Assembly: GCF_013373365.1 (NCBI RefSeq)
Contig: NZ_CP035925.1
Span: 930,001 to 994,000 of the forward strand
DNA from: Lentibacillus sp. CBA3610
GTDB taxonomy: Bacteria > Bacillota > Bacilli > Bacillales > Amphibacillaceae
Direction of reading: 5' to 3'
Length of the DNA: 64,000 nt
Shown: positions 37,011 to 45,717 of the stretch, piece after piece
How the letters are laid out: each line of letters starts with the position of its first letter
Position numbering within the stretch: the first letter of the stretch is position 1
Made by a program: the position numbers and the translations under genes
Notes under the pieces: model-generated
The model's database searches: none
What the model saw: only the letters and a program-made list of their open reading frames with translations
Told to the model about the DNA's origin: nothing

Positions 37011-38320
37011 ATGTAAGCAAGTATCTTAAGAAAATTGAGCAGGCCGATTCATTTAAACGCTATGGAAAAGTTTCACGTGTTGTTGGCCTCATGATTGAAT
37101 CACTTGGACCAAAAGCTAAAATCGGCGAAGTTTGTTTAATACATAGCAGTACACAAAATAAATCTGTTATGGCCGAGGTTGTTGGCTTCAGCAAAGAAAA
37201 GATTATTCTCATGCCCTATGCAGAAGTTAGTGAAATTGGCCCTGGATGCCTGGTGGCGTCAACAGGAAAAGCATTAACAGTCAAAATTGGCAGAAGTTTA
37301 ATCGGAAAAGTGGTCAATTCAATTGGTGAAAGCTTGGATGATTCGAAGCTGCCGAAAGGATTGTCCAATTATCTAACCGAGCAGTCACCACCCAATCCAC
37401 TAGCACGTCAGCCTATCTCAGAACCGATACAAGTAGGTGTGAAAGCAATTGATTCCCTTCTGACAGTCGGTAAAGGTCAGCGTATAGGTATTTTTGCCGG
37501 CAGTGGTGTCGGTAAGAGTACATTGCTCGGTATGATTGCACGCAACAGCAGTGCAGATGTCAATATCATTGCTCTGATTGGCGAGCGGGGCAGGGAAGTT
37601 CGCGAGTTTATCGATTATGAACTTGGAGAGGAAGGCTTGAGAAAATCGATTGTTGTTGTTGCCACCTCAGATCAGCCGGCCCTTATGCGGATTAAAGGGG
37701 CTTATACCGCAACAGCAATCAGTGAATATTTCCGGGATTTGGGGTTTCAGGTTAATTTAATGATGGACTCGGTGACCCGGGTTGCAATGGCTCAGCGGGA
37801 AGTTGGTCTGGCAACGGGTGAACCGCCAACAACAAAAGGTTATACACCATCAGTGTTTGCCGCGCTTCCCAAATTGCTTGAGCGAACAGGGACAAGCCAA
37901 CATGGTACAATAACAGCTTTTTATACCGTATTGGTTGATGGTGATGATATGAATGAACCGATTGCTGATAGCGTCCGGGGCATATTGGACGGTCATTTCA
38001 TCCTTGACCGCAAATTGGCTGAACAAGGCCAGTTTCCAGCTATTAACATTTTAAAATCCATCAGCAGGGTGATGAGCAAAATTGTGAGCCAGGACCATCT
38101 GGATGCAGCACAACAAATCAGAGCGTTAATGGCAACTTATGAAGAAAATAGTGAATTAATCCAGATTGGTGCCTATAAACGCGGAACAAACCAGGAAATA
38201 GATCGTGCCATTTCATACCATCCCAAAATAAACGCCTATTTGAAACAGGGAACATCCGATTATCATTCATTGGAAGATTCGATCGACGAGATGTATAAGT
38301 TGTTGAATGGAGGAGTTTAG
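37007..38320 (+). CDS. fliI: Flagellar export ATPase FliI
   Basis: FliI powers flagellar type III export and resembles the F1-ATPase beta subunit. The 437-residue product has Walker A GIFAGSGVGKSTLLGMIARN near residue 165, NIIALIGERGREVREFI, Walker B LMMDSVTRVAMAQREVGLA, and the C-terminal SMYKLLNGG-like tail. ATG 37007 overlaps the fliH stop (ATGA). Confidence 0.98.
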   Translation: MNVSKYLKKIEQADSFKRYGKVSRVVGLMIESLGPKAKIGEVCLIHSSTQNKSVMAEVVGFSKEKIILMPYAEVSEIGPGCLVASTGKALTVKIGRSLIGKVVNSIGESLDDSKLPKGLSNYLTEQSPPNPLARQPISEPIQVGVKAIDSLLTVGKGQRIGIFAGSGVGKSTLLGMIARNSSADVNIIALIGERGREVREFIDYELGEEGLRKSIVVVATSDQPALMRIKGAYTATAISEYFRDLGFQVNLMMDSVTRVAMAQREVGLATGEPPTTKGYTPSVFAALPKLLERTGTSQHGTITAFYTVLVDGDDMNEPIADSVRGILDGHFILDRKLAEQGQFPAINILKSISRVMSKIVSQDHLDAAQQIRALMATYEENSELIQIGAYKRGTNQEIDRAISYHPKINAYLKQGTSDYHSLEDSIDEMYKLLNGGV

Positions 38321-38769
38321 TGGCGGGCACAGCAGCACTTTCAAAAGTCTTACATATCAGGGAAAATGAAAAAACACGTGCACAGAAAGCATATCAGAAG
38401 TCCATTGATGATTTTGAGGAAGTGGCAACACAGTTATATGAATTGCTTCGAAAAAAAGAAGCAGCGGAAAGCTTGTATGAAACGTATTTGCAGCAATCAA
38501 GTCCCATTGGCAAAATCAGGGAACAGGCGCTTTATATCGAGAATTTAAAAAAGCAGATAATAGCCCTGCAGCAGGAAGTACAGCATGCCAGAAGTGAAAT
38601 GGAATCGAAACATGAAGATTTGTCCGAAGCATATGTCGAAGTGAAGAAGTTCGAAAAAGTAATCGAACATCGGGAAGAGGAAGCGGCCGCATTGATTAAG
38701 AAAGATGAAAAGGATTCGATGGACGAAATATCGATCCGACAGTATTTAAGCCGGAAAACGGGTGATTAA
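38320..38769 (+). CDS. fliJ: Flagellar export chaperone FliJ
   Basis: FliJ is a small coiled-coil protein that activates the export gate and corresponds to F1 gamma. The 149-residue protein is almost wholly helical and charged (VLHIRENEKTRAQKAYQKSI and onward), and carries the FliJ-type FEEVATQLYELLRKKEAAESLYE segment in that helix. The GTG start shares its G with the fliI stop, with TGGAGGAG upstream. Confidence 0.94.
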   Translation: MAGTAALSKVLHIRENEKTRAQKAYQKSIDDFEEVATQLYELLRKKEAAESLYETYLQQSSPIGKIREQALYIENLKKQIIALQQEVQHARSEMESKHEDLSEAYVEVKKFEKVIEHREEEAAALIKKDEKDSMDEISIRQYLSRKTGD

Positions 38770-38770
38770 T

Positions 38771-39364
38771 ATGGCAGCGAAACCTAAAAACGAAAAAAAG
38801 AAAATGAATCCTCTTTTGTGGTTCCTGTTTGCGATTGTCATTCCCGGCGTGATAGCACTGACTCTTGCCATTATTATCCTGACAGTTGCCGGTGTTGATG
38901 TGGTCGGGTGGGCTAAAGAAAAAGGCAATGATGTCCCGGTGTTAGCCAGCGTCATTACAACTGATGAAGAAAAAGACAAACAACGGACAGAAGATCAAAT
39001 GCAAGAAATGATCACAAGTAAAGATGAGGAAATTGCTGCATTAAATCAGCAAGTTACCGATTTGGAATCAGCGGTTGATGAAATGGAACGCGAAATCATC
39101 AGGCTGGAAAATGAAGAGGCCCCTGACGAAGAAAAAACAGAAAATGAGCAAACGCCTGAGAATGAATCATTAGCGGCCATTTCATCATCGTTCTCGGATA
39201 TGGACAATGAACAGGCTGCACAAATTTTACAAAATATGGACCAGGATCTAGCGGTCTCGATTTTGGAAGATGTACCAAATGACGCACGCGGTGAGATCCT
39301 TGAAGAAATGGAACCTGATTATGCAGCCGCGTTAACACAAATGTTTGTTAACGAGACACAATAA
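38771..39364 (+). CDS. ylxF: YlxF/MotE-like flagellar protein
   Basis: This 197-residue protein sits where B. subtilis has ylxF. It has a short cytoplasmic basic N-terminus, one transmembrane helix (about 17-40), a coiled coil (about 70-115), an acidic linker, and a C-terminal MgtE-N-like repeat domain (NEQAAQILQNMDQDLAVSIL, NDARGEILEEMEPDYAAALT). MotE-family proteins of this shape act in flagellar stator assembly in other bacteria; the role here is not known. ATG 38771 follows GGGTGAT; an in-frame GTG at 38762 is likely part of the ribosome site. Confidence 0.88.
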   Translation: MAAKPKNEKKKMNPLLWFLFAIVIPGVIALTLAIIILTVAGVDVVGWAKEKGNDVPVLASVITTDEEKDKQRTEDQMQEMITSKDEEIAALNQQVTDLESAVDEMEREIIRLENEEAPDEEKTENEQTPENESLAAISSSFSDMDNEQAAQILQNMDQDLAVSILEDVPNDARGEILEEMEPDYAAALTQMFVNETQ

Positions 39365-39396
39365 GGCAGGTTATCACTTGAAAGGGGGTGATCAAT

Positions 39397-40710
39397 TTGA
39401 ATGCGGCAGGAACGATGCTTCAGCAAATCACACAATCAACGGACCAAGTACAGCCAGCTCGCAGTAAAGATGTGTCACCGGATCAGACAAGTGGTTTCCG
39501 GAATCTGTTAATGGGTTTCAGAAACAATACGGGAAATGTAGATGACAGCCAACATAATTTGGCCGACGTACGTGACTTGGTTAAGAAATTTTTGGATTCA
39601 GATGAGGTTAATAAACTGGCAGACCAAGCGTCATCAGAAAATGACGCGAAACAGATGCTGACCCGGCTCATGAATCATATTACCGGGCAGGATGGAACAC
39701 TGCCAGTTAACAGTGGACAACTTCAAAACACTCTGAATCGTGATCTTGGAATCATGCAGGGTGGTGACGCAGAAGAGGATAATGTGGGTGAGTCACGTCT
39801 TGTAAATTTACAGCCACCCCATCAAATATTGAATGATCAGACTCTTCAAAAGCAATTTTCAGCATTGTTCGCAAAAGTTGAAGACCTGCTGGCACAAATA
39901 ACCGATCAAAAAAGCATTTCCAAATCTGCACCTGAATTTCTGAAGCTATTAGAACAATGGTCGGCGCTGGCGAAGGATTCAACTAAACAAACGAGCGCTC
40001 TAATGCAATCATTACCGGCGCGCAATGAAAACAATAAGGCGGTTTGGCAGGAACTTGTTCAATCGTTTCAAAAACGAAATCAACTTGCTGTGAATCATCA
40101 GTATAATACGAATGCAAAAGTTACTATTAGGGACGTGGCTAAGTGGCTGCAGCATGCCATCCGGAATCAAACGCAATTGGATAAGGCAACGGCACAGCAG
40201 GCGTTAACGTTTACATCGTCAATGCCGATGTCGAAAGTTGAGCAGTATGTTATCCATTTGAACCAGACAAACACCCAGACTGTTGACCATCAATTAATCG
40301 AACAGTTTCAAAAGGTTATGAAATCAAGCAAATTTATGGCGATACAAAATGGAACATCACAGTTAAATCTATCATTACGTCCTGAAAATCTTGGGGACAT
40401 GATGGTTAAACTGACGCAGATGAATGGTGAAATGACAGTCAAAATTGTCGTTACATCCGCAGCTGCCAAAGAAATGCTGGAGTCAAACATGCATCAGCTG
40501 AAAAATATGTTTTCACCACAACAGGTCGTGGTGGAAAAACAGGAAACCAGTTCACAGCAAACCCAAACCACTCAGCATGAAGAAGACGGACAGCCAATGG
40601 ATGATCATAATCAGGAACACTCAGACGCCGACCAGGATGATAAGCCTCATACGGAAGAGGACGATTTTGACTTACAATTACAAGAGGTTTTAATGAATGA
40701 GAAGGTGTAG
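39397..40710 (+). CDS. fliK: Flagellar hook-length control protein FliK
   Basis: FliK measures hook length and triggers the switch in export specificity. The 437-residue protein is Gln/Asn-rich and low in conservation until the C-terminal domain, where LNLSLRPENLGDMMVKLT and MTVKIVVTSAAAKEMLESNM form the FliK core. The end is very acidic and His/Asp-rich (EEDGQPMDDHNQEHSDADQD). TTG 39397 is favoured over an in-frame GTG at 39388, because AAAGGGGGTG is the ribosome site. Confidence 0.93.
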   Translation: MNAAGTMLQQITQSTDQVQPARSKDVSPDQTSGFRNLLMGFRNNTGNVDDSQHNLADVRDLVKKFLDSDEVNKLADQASSENDAKQMLTRLMNHITGQDGTLPVNSGQLQNTLNRDLGIMQGGDAEEDNVGESRLVNLQPPHQILNDQTLQKQFSALFAKVEDLLAQITDQKSISKSAPEFLKLLEQWSALAKDSTKQTSALMQSLPARNENNKAVWQELVQSFQKRNQLAVNHQYNTNAKVTIRDVAKWLQHAIRNQTQLDKATAQQALTFTSSMPMSKVEQYVIHLNQTNTQTVDHQLIEQFQKVMKSSKFMAIQNGTSQLNLSLRPENLGDMMVKLTQMNGEMTVKIVVTSAAAKEMLESNMHQLKNMFSPQQVVVEKQETSSQQTQTTQHEEDGQPMDDHNQEHSDADQDDKPHTEEDDFDLQLQEVLMNEKV

Positions 40711-40719
40711 GTGAAAAAC

Positions 40720-41220
40720 ATGACGACTATTGATTCGTCACTTTATTTGCATAACCAGCAATTAGAGCGGGTCCCAAGCCCTGAGCTGGGCAAGGATGAA
40801 TTTCTGAAGATTTTAATGACACAGCTGCAAAATCAGGATCCGACAAGCCCAATGGATGACAGCCAATTCATCTCACAAATGGCATCCTTTTCACAGCTCG
40901 AACAAACCATGAATATGGCTAATTCGATTGATCAGCTTGTTCAAAAGCAGAACGTTTCACCGATTTTACAATACAGCCACATGATAGGCAAAGATGTTTC
41001 CTATCATACTTATGATGAAGACACCGGTGCACAGCTGGATACAGAAATGAGTACAGTTATTGCTGTGAGTCAATACGAAGGCCAGGCTGTTCTGGAGCTC
41101 GAAAACGATGAAAAAATTTACGCTGAATCGATCACGCAGGTAAGTGAACCTGAAGCTGATACTGGCACTGAAAGCATAGGTGAAGATGGAGCAGGAGCAG
41201 GTGCCGGAGGTCGTGATTAA
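40720..41220 (+). CDS. flgD: Flagellar hook assembly protein FlgD
   Basis: FlgD caps the growing hook. The 166-residue protein starts MTTIDSSLYLHNQQLERVPS and carries LGKDEFLKILMTQLQNQDPT and MDDSQFISQMASFSQLEQ, the N-terminal FlgD signature. The tail ends in a Gly-rich stretch (DGAGAGAGGRD). ATG 40720 is preceded by AGGTG; GTG 40711 is the first base of that motif's context and is unlikely. Confidence 0.94.
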   Translation: MTTIDSSLYLHNQQLERVPSPELGKDEFLKILMTQLQNQDPTSPMDDSQFISQMASFSQLEQTMNMANSIDQLVQKQNVSPILQYSHMIGKDVSYHTYDEDTGAQLDTEMSTVIAVSQYEGQAVLELENDEKIYAESITQVSEPEADTGTESIGEDGAGAGAGGRD

Positions 41221-41221
41221 T

Positions 41222-41596
41222 ATGGATCACCGCATACAGCCATTACAGCAGCATCATTTGATGCCACAGCCAACTGTCAAAAAACCCGTGGATAATAAAC
41301 CGGACATAAGTTTCAAAGATGTGCTGAAGGATGCCCAGGGGATTAAAATCAGCAAGCATGCAGAACAACGGCTGAATGAGCGAAATATCAACATCAATGA
41401 AACACAATGGGAGATGATTTCAGAGAAAATGTCGGAAGCAAAACAAAAAGGTGTTACAGATTCATTAGTTTTGACCGATGAAGCAGCGTTATTGGTAAGT
41501 GCTGCCAACAACACCGTCATAACGGCGATGAATAAACAAGAGGCAGCAAGTAAAATTTTCACGAATATAAATGGCACGATTCTGATAGATAAATAG
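41222..41596 (+). CDS. Flagellar operon protein of the TIGR02530 family
   Basis: This 124-residue protein is encoded between flgD and flgE and belongs to the TIGR02530 'flagellar operon protein' family of Firmicutes, whose role is not established. The conserved block is ISKHAEQRLNERNININETQ, followed by a beta-rich end (TDSLVLTDEAALLVSAANNT, GTILIDK). The N-terminal 50 residues are Gln/Pro-rich and probably disordered. ATG 41222 lies one base after the flgD stop, with GGAGGTCGTGA upstream. Confidence 0.85.
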   Translation: MDHRIQPLQQHHLMPQPTVKKPVDNKPDISFKDVLKDAQGIKISKHAEQRLNERNININETQWEMISEKMSEAKQKGVTDSLVLTDEAALLVSAANNTVITAMNKQEAASKIFTNINGTILIDK

Positions 41597-41684
41597 GCCG
41601 GACCTGATGAGGAGGCCGAAACTGTTGACCGACGGATACAGTGTTGAATCGTAAAACAAAACTGATAAAGGGGAGATATGAAAC

Positions 41685-42479
41685 ATGTTACGTTCCATGT
41701 ATGCAGGAATTTCCGGAATGAAAGGATTCCAAACAAAGTTGGATGTCGTGGGAAATAATATTGCGAACGTCAATACAAACGGATTTAAAAAAGGCCGGGT
41801 GACGTTTCAGGATCTACTAAGTCAGACGACAACAGGGGCATCGGGACCAACGGATAACCGTGGAGGTGTTAATCCTTCACAGGTCGGTTTAGGTTCACAG
41901 TTAGGTTCAATAGATGACATTCATACACAGGGGTTCAGTCAAACGACAAACAACCCGCTGGACCTTCAGCTGGAAGGAGATGGGATGTTCGTACTTGATA
42001 CACCTGATGGACGTGCCTATACACGTGCAGGCAATTTTTACTTGGATTCTGAAGGCAGCATGGTAAATTCGGATGGTTATTATTTAGTTGGCAGTGATGG
42101 AACTGCGCCATTAAATATACCGGAGGATGCAACAAGCATCAGCATTGAAAAGGATGGCACCGTTACGTATGTGGACGGTGAAGGTGCCATGCAGGATGAC
42201 CAGCAAATCGGTATCGCTATTTTTTCCAATCCTGAGGGTCTTGAAAAAGATGGCGGGAGTTTATACCTTGCATCAGGTAATTCCGGTGCAGCAAATTTAG
42301 TGGAACCGGAATCTGATGGAGCTGCCACCATCGTCAGCGGTGCTCTGGAAATGTCAAATGTTGATCTTGCTGAGGAATTTACCGAAATGATCACGGCCCA
42401 GCGCGGTTTCCAGGCGAACACACGAATTATTACAACATCAGATGAAATTCTGCAGGAACTCGTCAATCTAAAACGATAA
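41685..42479 (+). CDS. flgE: Flagellar hook protein FlgE
   Basis: FlgE builds the hook. The 264-residue protein has the N-terminal LRSMYAGISGMKGFQTKLD and VGNNIANVNTNGFKKGRVTFQ rod/hook signature and the C-terminal EEFTEMITAQRGFQANTRII. At 264 residues it is the short Bacillus-type hook protein, close to FlgG in form; the position in the operon supports FlgE. A ribosome site, AAAGGGGAGA, precedes ATG 41685. Confidence 0.92.
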   Translation: MLRSMYAGISGMKGFQTKLDVVGNNIANVNTNGFKKGRVTFQDLLSQTTTGASGPTDNRGGVNPSQVGLGSQLGSIDDIHTQGFSQTTNNPLDLQLEGDGMFVLDTPDGRAYTRAGNFYLDSEGSMVNSDGYYLVGSDGTAPLNIPEDATSISIEKDGTVTYVDGEGAMQDDQQIGIAIFSNPEGLEKDGGSLYLASGNSGAANLVEPESDGAATIVSGALEMSNVDLAEEFTEMITAQRGFQANTRIITTSDEILQELVNLKR

Positions 42480-42481
42480 AT

Positions 42482-42517
42482 AAGGGGGTAGGGAGTGTTC
42501 AGGTAAAGAACACTCCC
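42482..42517 (+). promoter_or_regulatory. Shine-Dalgarno followed by a perfect 10-bp hairpin, swrD leader
   Basis: AAGGGGG (42482-42488) is the only plausible ribosome site for swrD but lies 37 bases from its ATG. Between them, GGGAGTGTTC (42491-42500) pairs perfectly with GAACACTCCC (42508-42517) around a seven-base loop. Folding the hairpin leaves 10 bases of spacing between the ribosome site and the ATG. There is no T tract, so it is not a terminator. Confidence 0.6.
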
Positions 42518-42525
42518 GCCAACAT

Positions 42526-42744
42526 ATGATCCAGCTGACGAAATTAAATGGCGATTTATTCACACTGAATGCATTGATGATTGAACAGGTTCAGTCATAT
42601 CCGGATACAACCATAACCTTAACAAATGGGAAGAAAATCGTTGTCAAAGATTCAAAGTCCGATGTCGCGAAGTTGGTAACAGATTATTATAAGCAAATCG
42701 GGTTGAGTAGTGGATTTAAAGAGGCGGGTGATCGTAATGGGTAA
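42526..42744 (+). CDS. swrD: FlbD/SwrD family protein
   Basis: SwrD (YlzI) increases flagellar motor power and swarming in B. subtilis. The 72-residue protein matches the FlbD family: MIQLTKLNGDLFTLNALMIE, VQSYPDTTITLTNGKKIVV and DVAKLVTDYYKQIGL. The position between flgE and fliL is conserved. The start codon has no adjacent ribosome site; an upstream site and an intervening hairpin are annotated separately. Its end overlaps the fliL start by eight bases. Confidence 0.93.
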   Translation: MIQLTKLNGDLFTLNALMIEQVQSYPDTTITLTNGKKIVVKDSKSDVAKLVTDYYKQIGLSSGFKEAGDRNG

Positions 42745-43156
42745 ACTGGCAAAAACAATGATAACGTCACTTGTTGTCCTTTTACTGGCGGGTGGCGGCA
42801 CATTAATTGCCGTGTTATATATGACGGATGATCCAACTGAAGGCAGTGCCCAATCCATTGACACGGTTCTGGAGCACTCGTATGAAACACCTGAAATCAC
42901 AACTGATTTAAAAAATGGCAGTTTTGTACGGATTCAATTCCAGGTTGTTACCGATAGTGATAAGGCGAGGGAAGAGGCTGAAAAAAGGGAATTTCAGCTA
43001 AAAAATATTCTGATCAAAGAGCTTGCTAAAATGGATGAAGAAAAGTTTAAATCCGGACTCTCTGATTTGGAGGACGCTGTTCAGCTGAAATTAAATGAAG
43101 TCATGACAGAAGGAAGTATCACGGATGTTTATACGACAAGCAAGATTTTACAGTAA
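42737..43156 (+). CDS. fliL: Flagellar basal body-associated protein FliL
   Basis: FliL is a single-pass membrane protein that supports stator function. The 139-residue protein has one N-terminal transmembrane helix (TSLVVLLLAGGGTLIAVLY) and a periplasmic-side domain with GSFVRIQFQVVTDSDKAREE. ATG 42737 has GGCGGGTGATC upstream; an upstream in-frame ATG at 42710 is inside swrD. Confidence 0.93.
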   Translation: MGKLAKTMITSLVVLLLAGGGTLIAVLYMTDDPTEGSAQSIDTVLEHSYETPEITTDLKNGSFVRIQFQVVTDSDKAREEAEKREFQLKNILIKELAKMDEEKFKSGLSDLEDAVQLKLNEVMTEGSITDVYTTSKILQ

Positions 43157-43206
43157 TGGTCCAGGTTGTTTAAAAGCAGGAAAAGCTGTTGTGGGGGTGA
43201 GGTTTT

Positions 43207-44199
43207 TTGGTCGAAGAAGTCTTATCACAAAATGAGATTGATGCATTATTGTCTGCTATTTCATCGGGTGAAATGAATGCGGAAGAGTTAAAACAGGAAA
43301 AGGAAGAGCAAAAGGTCCGTGTATATGATTTTAAAAGGGCACTCCGGTTTTCCAAAGACCAGATCAGAAGCCTTGCACGGATTCATGATAATTATGCCCG
43401 TTTACTGACGACCTATTTTTCAGGACAGTTACGAACATATGTCAATATTTCTGTAGCCTCCGTTGATCAAATACCATATGAAGAATTCATTCGGTCGATT
43501 CCGAAAATGACGGTATTAAATATATTCAGCGTTCAGCCACTGGATGGCCGGGTTTTAATGGAGGTCAACCCAAATATCGCTTACGCCATGCTTGACAGGC
43601 AGCTGGGCGGACGCGGCAGCAGTGTTAATAAAGTGGAAAACCTGACCGAAATCGAAACGATGCTGATGTCCCAGCTTTTTGAGAAATCCCGGATGAGTTT
43701 GTATGAGGCATGGTCATCAATCGTTGAAGTTGATCCGGTGCTGGAAGATTTTGAAGTCAATCCGCAATTTCTCCAATTGGTCTCACCCAATGAAACCGTT
43801 GTAATTGTTTCACTTGATACAACCATCGGAGAGACAAGCGGTATGATCAATATTTGTATTCCGCATATTGTTTTGGAACCGATTATCCAAAAGTTGTCGG
43901 TTCATTACTGGATGCAAACAAACACAAAAAAACAGGACCCGGAAGCTTACGAGAAAATAACAGACACTATTCAGCATGCTCGAGTCGAAGCCAAAACATT
44001 ACTCGGTGAGACAACCATCAGTATTGATGAGCTGCTGCATTTACATACGGATGATGTCATTGCATTAGATCAGCCGATTGATCAACCATTACAATTGCAA
44101 GTCAATAGTCATCCCAAGTTTTACGTGCAGCCCGGCAAATCCAAACATAAAATGGCTGTGCAAGTGCTGGAGGAATTTAGGAAGGGGGAACGAAGATGA
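43207..44199 (+). CDS. fliM: Flagellar motor switch protein FliM
   Basis: FliM is the switch subunit that binds phosphorylated CheY. The 330-residue product starts with TTG 43207 after GGGGGTGAGG. It has the CheY-binding N-terminal peptide LSQNEIDALLSAI (residues 6-18), the CheC-like middle domain (GRVLMEVNPNIAYAMLDRQL, GGRG), and a C-terminal FliN-like domain. It overlaps fliY by four bases. Confidence 0.96.
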   Translation: MVEEVLSQNEIDALLSAISSGEMNAEELKQEKEEQKVRVYDFKRALRFSKDQIRSLARIHDNYARLLTTYFSGQLRTYVNISVASVDQIPYEEFIRSIPKMTVLNIFSVQPLDGRVLMEVNPNIAYAMLDRQLGGRGSSVNKVENLTEIETMLMSQLFEKSRMSLYEAWSSIVEVDPVLEDFEVNPQFLQLVSPNETVVIVSLDTTIGETSGMINICIPHIVLEPIIQKLSVHYWMQTNTKKQDPEAYEKITDTIQHARVEAKTLLGETTISIDELLHLHTDDVIALDQPIDQPLQLQVNSHPKFYVQPGKSKHKMAVQVLEEFRKGERR

Positions 44200-45314
44200 A
44201 TGACGGAAAGCTTTCCCAGGATGAAATTGATGCTCTTCTGAAAGTCGGCGAGGAAGACGAGAATAGCCCCAATACAACTGAGTTATTATCGACTGTCGAA
44301 AAAGATACGTTGGGCGAGATAGGCAATATATCATTTGGCAGTTCAGCAACGACCCTGTCAACATTGTTAAACCAAAAAGTGGAAATCACGACACCTGAAG
44401 TATCCATCATAAGGAAAAGTGATTTTGACAATGAATTTGAATTGGAACAGGTGAGCATTCATGTCAATTATTCCAAGGGTTTTAATGGTCAAAATGTACT
44501 GTTAATGAAAGCAGATGATGCGGCGATTATCGCGGATATTATGCTCGGGGGAGATGGCGCCTCACCGGATAGCGTATTACAGGATATCCATTTAAGTGCC
44601 ATTCAGGAATTCATGAATCAAATGATGGGGACAGCTGCTACCAGTATGTCGACTGTTTTTAATAAACGGATTGATATTTCCCCTCCAACGATAAGACTGG
44701 AAAAAGGGGAAAATGTCCAAAGTAATGAGGTCATTTCGGATGATGATTATCTTGCCAAAGTGTCATTTCGTTTGAAAGTCGGTCATTTAATCGATTCAAA
44801 TATAATGCAGGTTATTCCGCTTTTATTTGCCAGGGAATTAGTTGAAGAGGTGACAGAGACTTCCTCAGAGAAGAGCAGAAAGGAAGTTGCTGTGACAGCA
44901 GAAGTGGACAAACAGGATCAATTGAACCATCAAACCTCTGACGGTGTGACTGAGCGTCCGCAATATTTGGGTGATAAAGTCAGTCAGGATGCTTCATCGA
45001 TTCAACAGGCAGCCTTCACTGATTTAGAGCAGGCGGGTTTAGGTCAAAATGAAAAACGGAATCTTGATATGTTGCTCGATATCCCGTTAAAGGTCTCAGT
45101 TGAACTTGGGCGAACAAAGCGATCGATAAAGGATATTTTGGAATTATCTGCCGGGTCAATTGTCGAATTGGACAAGCTGGCCGGAGAACCAGTGGATATT
45201 CTGGTCAATGAAAAACTGGTTGCTAAAGGTGAAGTCGTTGTTATCGATGAAAATTTCGGTGTCCGGGTAACGGATATTATCAGCCAGTCAGATCGGCTTA
45301 TGACATTGAAATAA
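44196..45314 (+). CDS. fliY: Flagellar motor switch phosphatase FliY
   Basis: FliY is the Gram-positive switch protein that combines a CheC-type CheY-P phosphatase with a FliN domain. The 372-residue protein has an N-terminal CheY-binding peptide (LSQDEIDALLKV), two CheC-like active-site regions (EIGNISFGSSATTLS, IQEFMNQMMGTAATSMS, both with the E-x2-N pattern), and a C-terminal FliN domain (LLDIPLKVSVELGRTKRSIK). Since cheC is absent from its usual place, FliY is the only CheY-P phosphatase visible here. Confidence 0.96.
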   Translation: MNDGKLSQDEIDALLKVGEEDENSPNTTELLSTVEKDTLGEIGNISFGSSATTLSTLLNQKVEITTPEVSIIRKSDFDNEFELEQVSIHVNYSKGFNGQNVLLMKADDAAIIADIMLGGDGASPDSVLQDIHLSAIQEFMNQMMGTAATSMSTVFNKRIDISPPTIRLEKGENVQSNEVISDDDYLAKVSFRLKVGHLIDSNIMQVIPLLFARELVEEVTETSSEKSRKEVAVTAEVDKQDQLNHQTSDGVTERPQYLGDKVSQDASSIQQAAFTDLEQAGLGQNEKRNLDMLLDIPLKVSVELGRTKRSIKDILELSAGSIVELDKLAGEPVDILVNEKLVAKGEVVVIDENFGVRVTDIISQSDRLMTLK

Positions 45315-45339
45315 TAAACTGGAGGAAGGAGTCACCGTA

Positions 45340-45702
45340 ATGGGACAACGTGTATTAATAGTAGATGATGCAGCATTCATGCGAATGATGATAAAAGATA
45401 TCCTGGACAAAAATGGTTTTGAGGTGGTTGGTGAAGCGCGTGATGGTCAGCAGGCTGTCGATCAATATAAGGAGTTACAGCCGGATCTTGTCACACTTGA
45501 TATTACCATGCCGGAAAAGGATGGCTTGACGGCATTAAAAGAAATTAAGGAAGTTGATGCAGACGCAAATGTCATCATGTGTTCAGCGATGGGGCAGCAG
45601 GCAATGGTAATCGATGCCATTCAGGCCGGAGCAAAAGACTTTATCGTCAAACCTTTTCAGGCAAATCGGGTCATCGAAGCAATCCGGAAAGCTATGGGAT
45701 AG
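45340..45702 (+). CDS. cheY: Chemotaxis response regulator CheY
   Basis: CheY carries the chemotaxis signal to FliM and FliY. The 120-residue receiver domain has the acidic pair VDDAAFMRMM, phospho-acceptor Asp54 in LVTLDITMPEKDG, the switch serine in MCSAMG, and Lys in FIVKPF. The ribosome site is GGAGGAAGGAG. Its cognate kinase CheA is not encoded in this window. Confidence 0.97.
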   Translation: MGQRVLIVDDAAFMRMMIKDILDKNGFEVVGEARDGQQAVDQYKELQPDLVTLDITMPEKDGLTALKEIKEVDADANVIMCSAMGQQAMVIDAIQAGAKDFIVKPFQANRVIEAIRKAMG

Positions 45703-45717
45703 GAACGAGTGAGTTGC

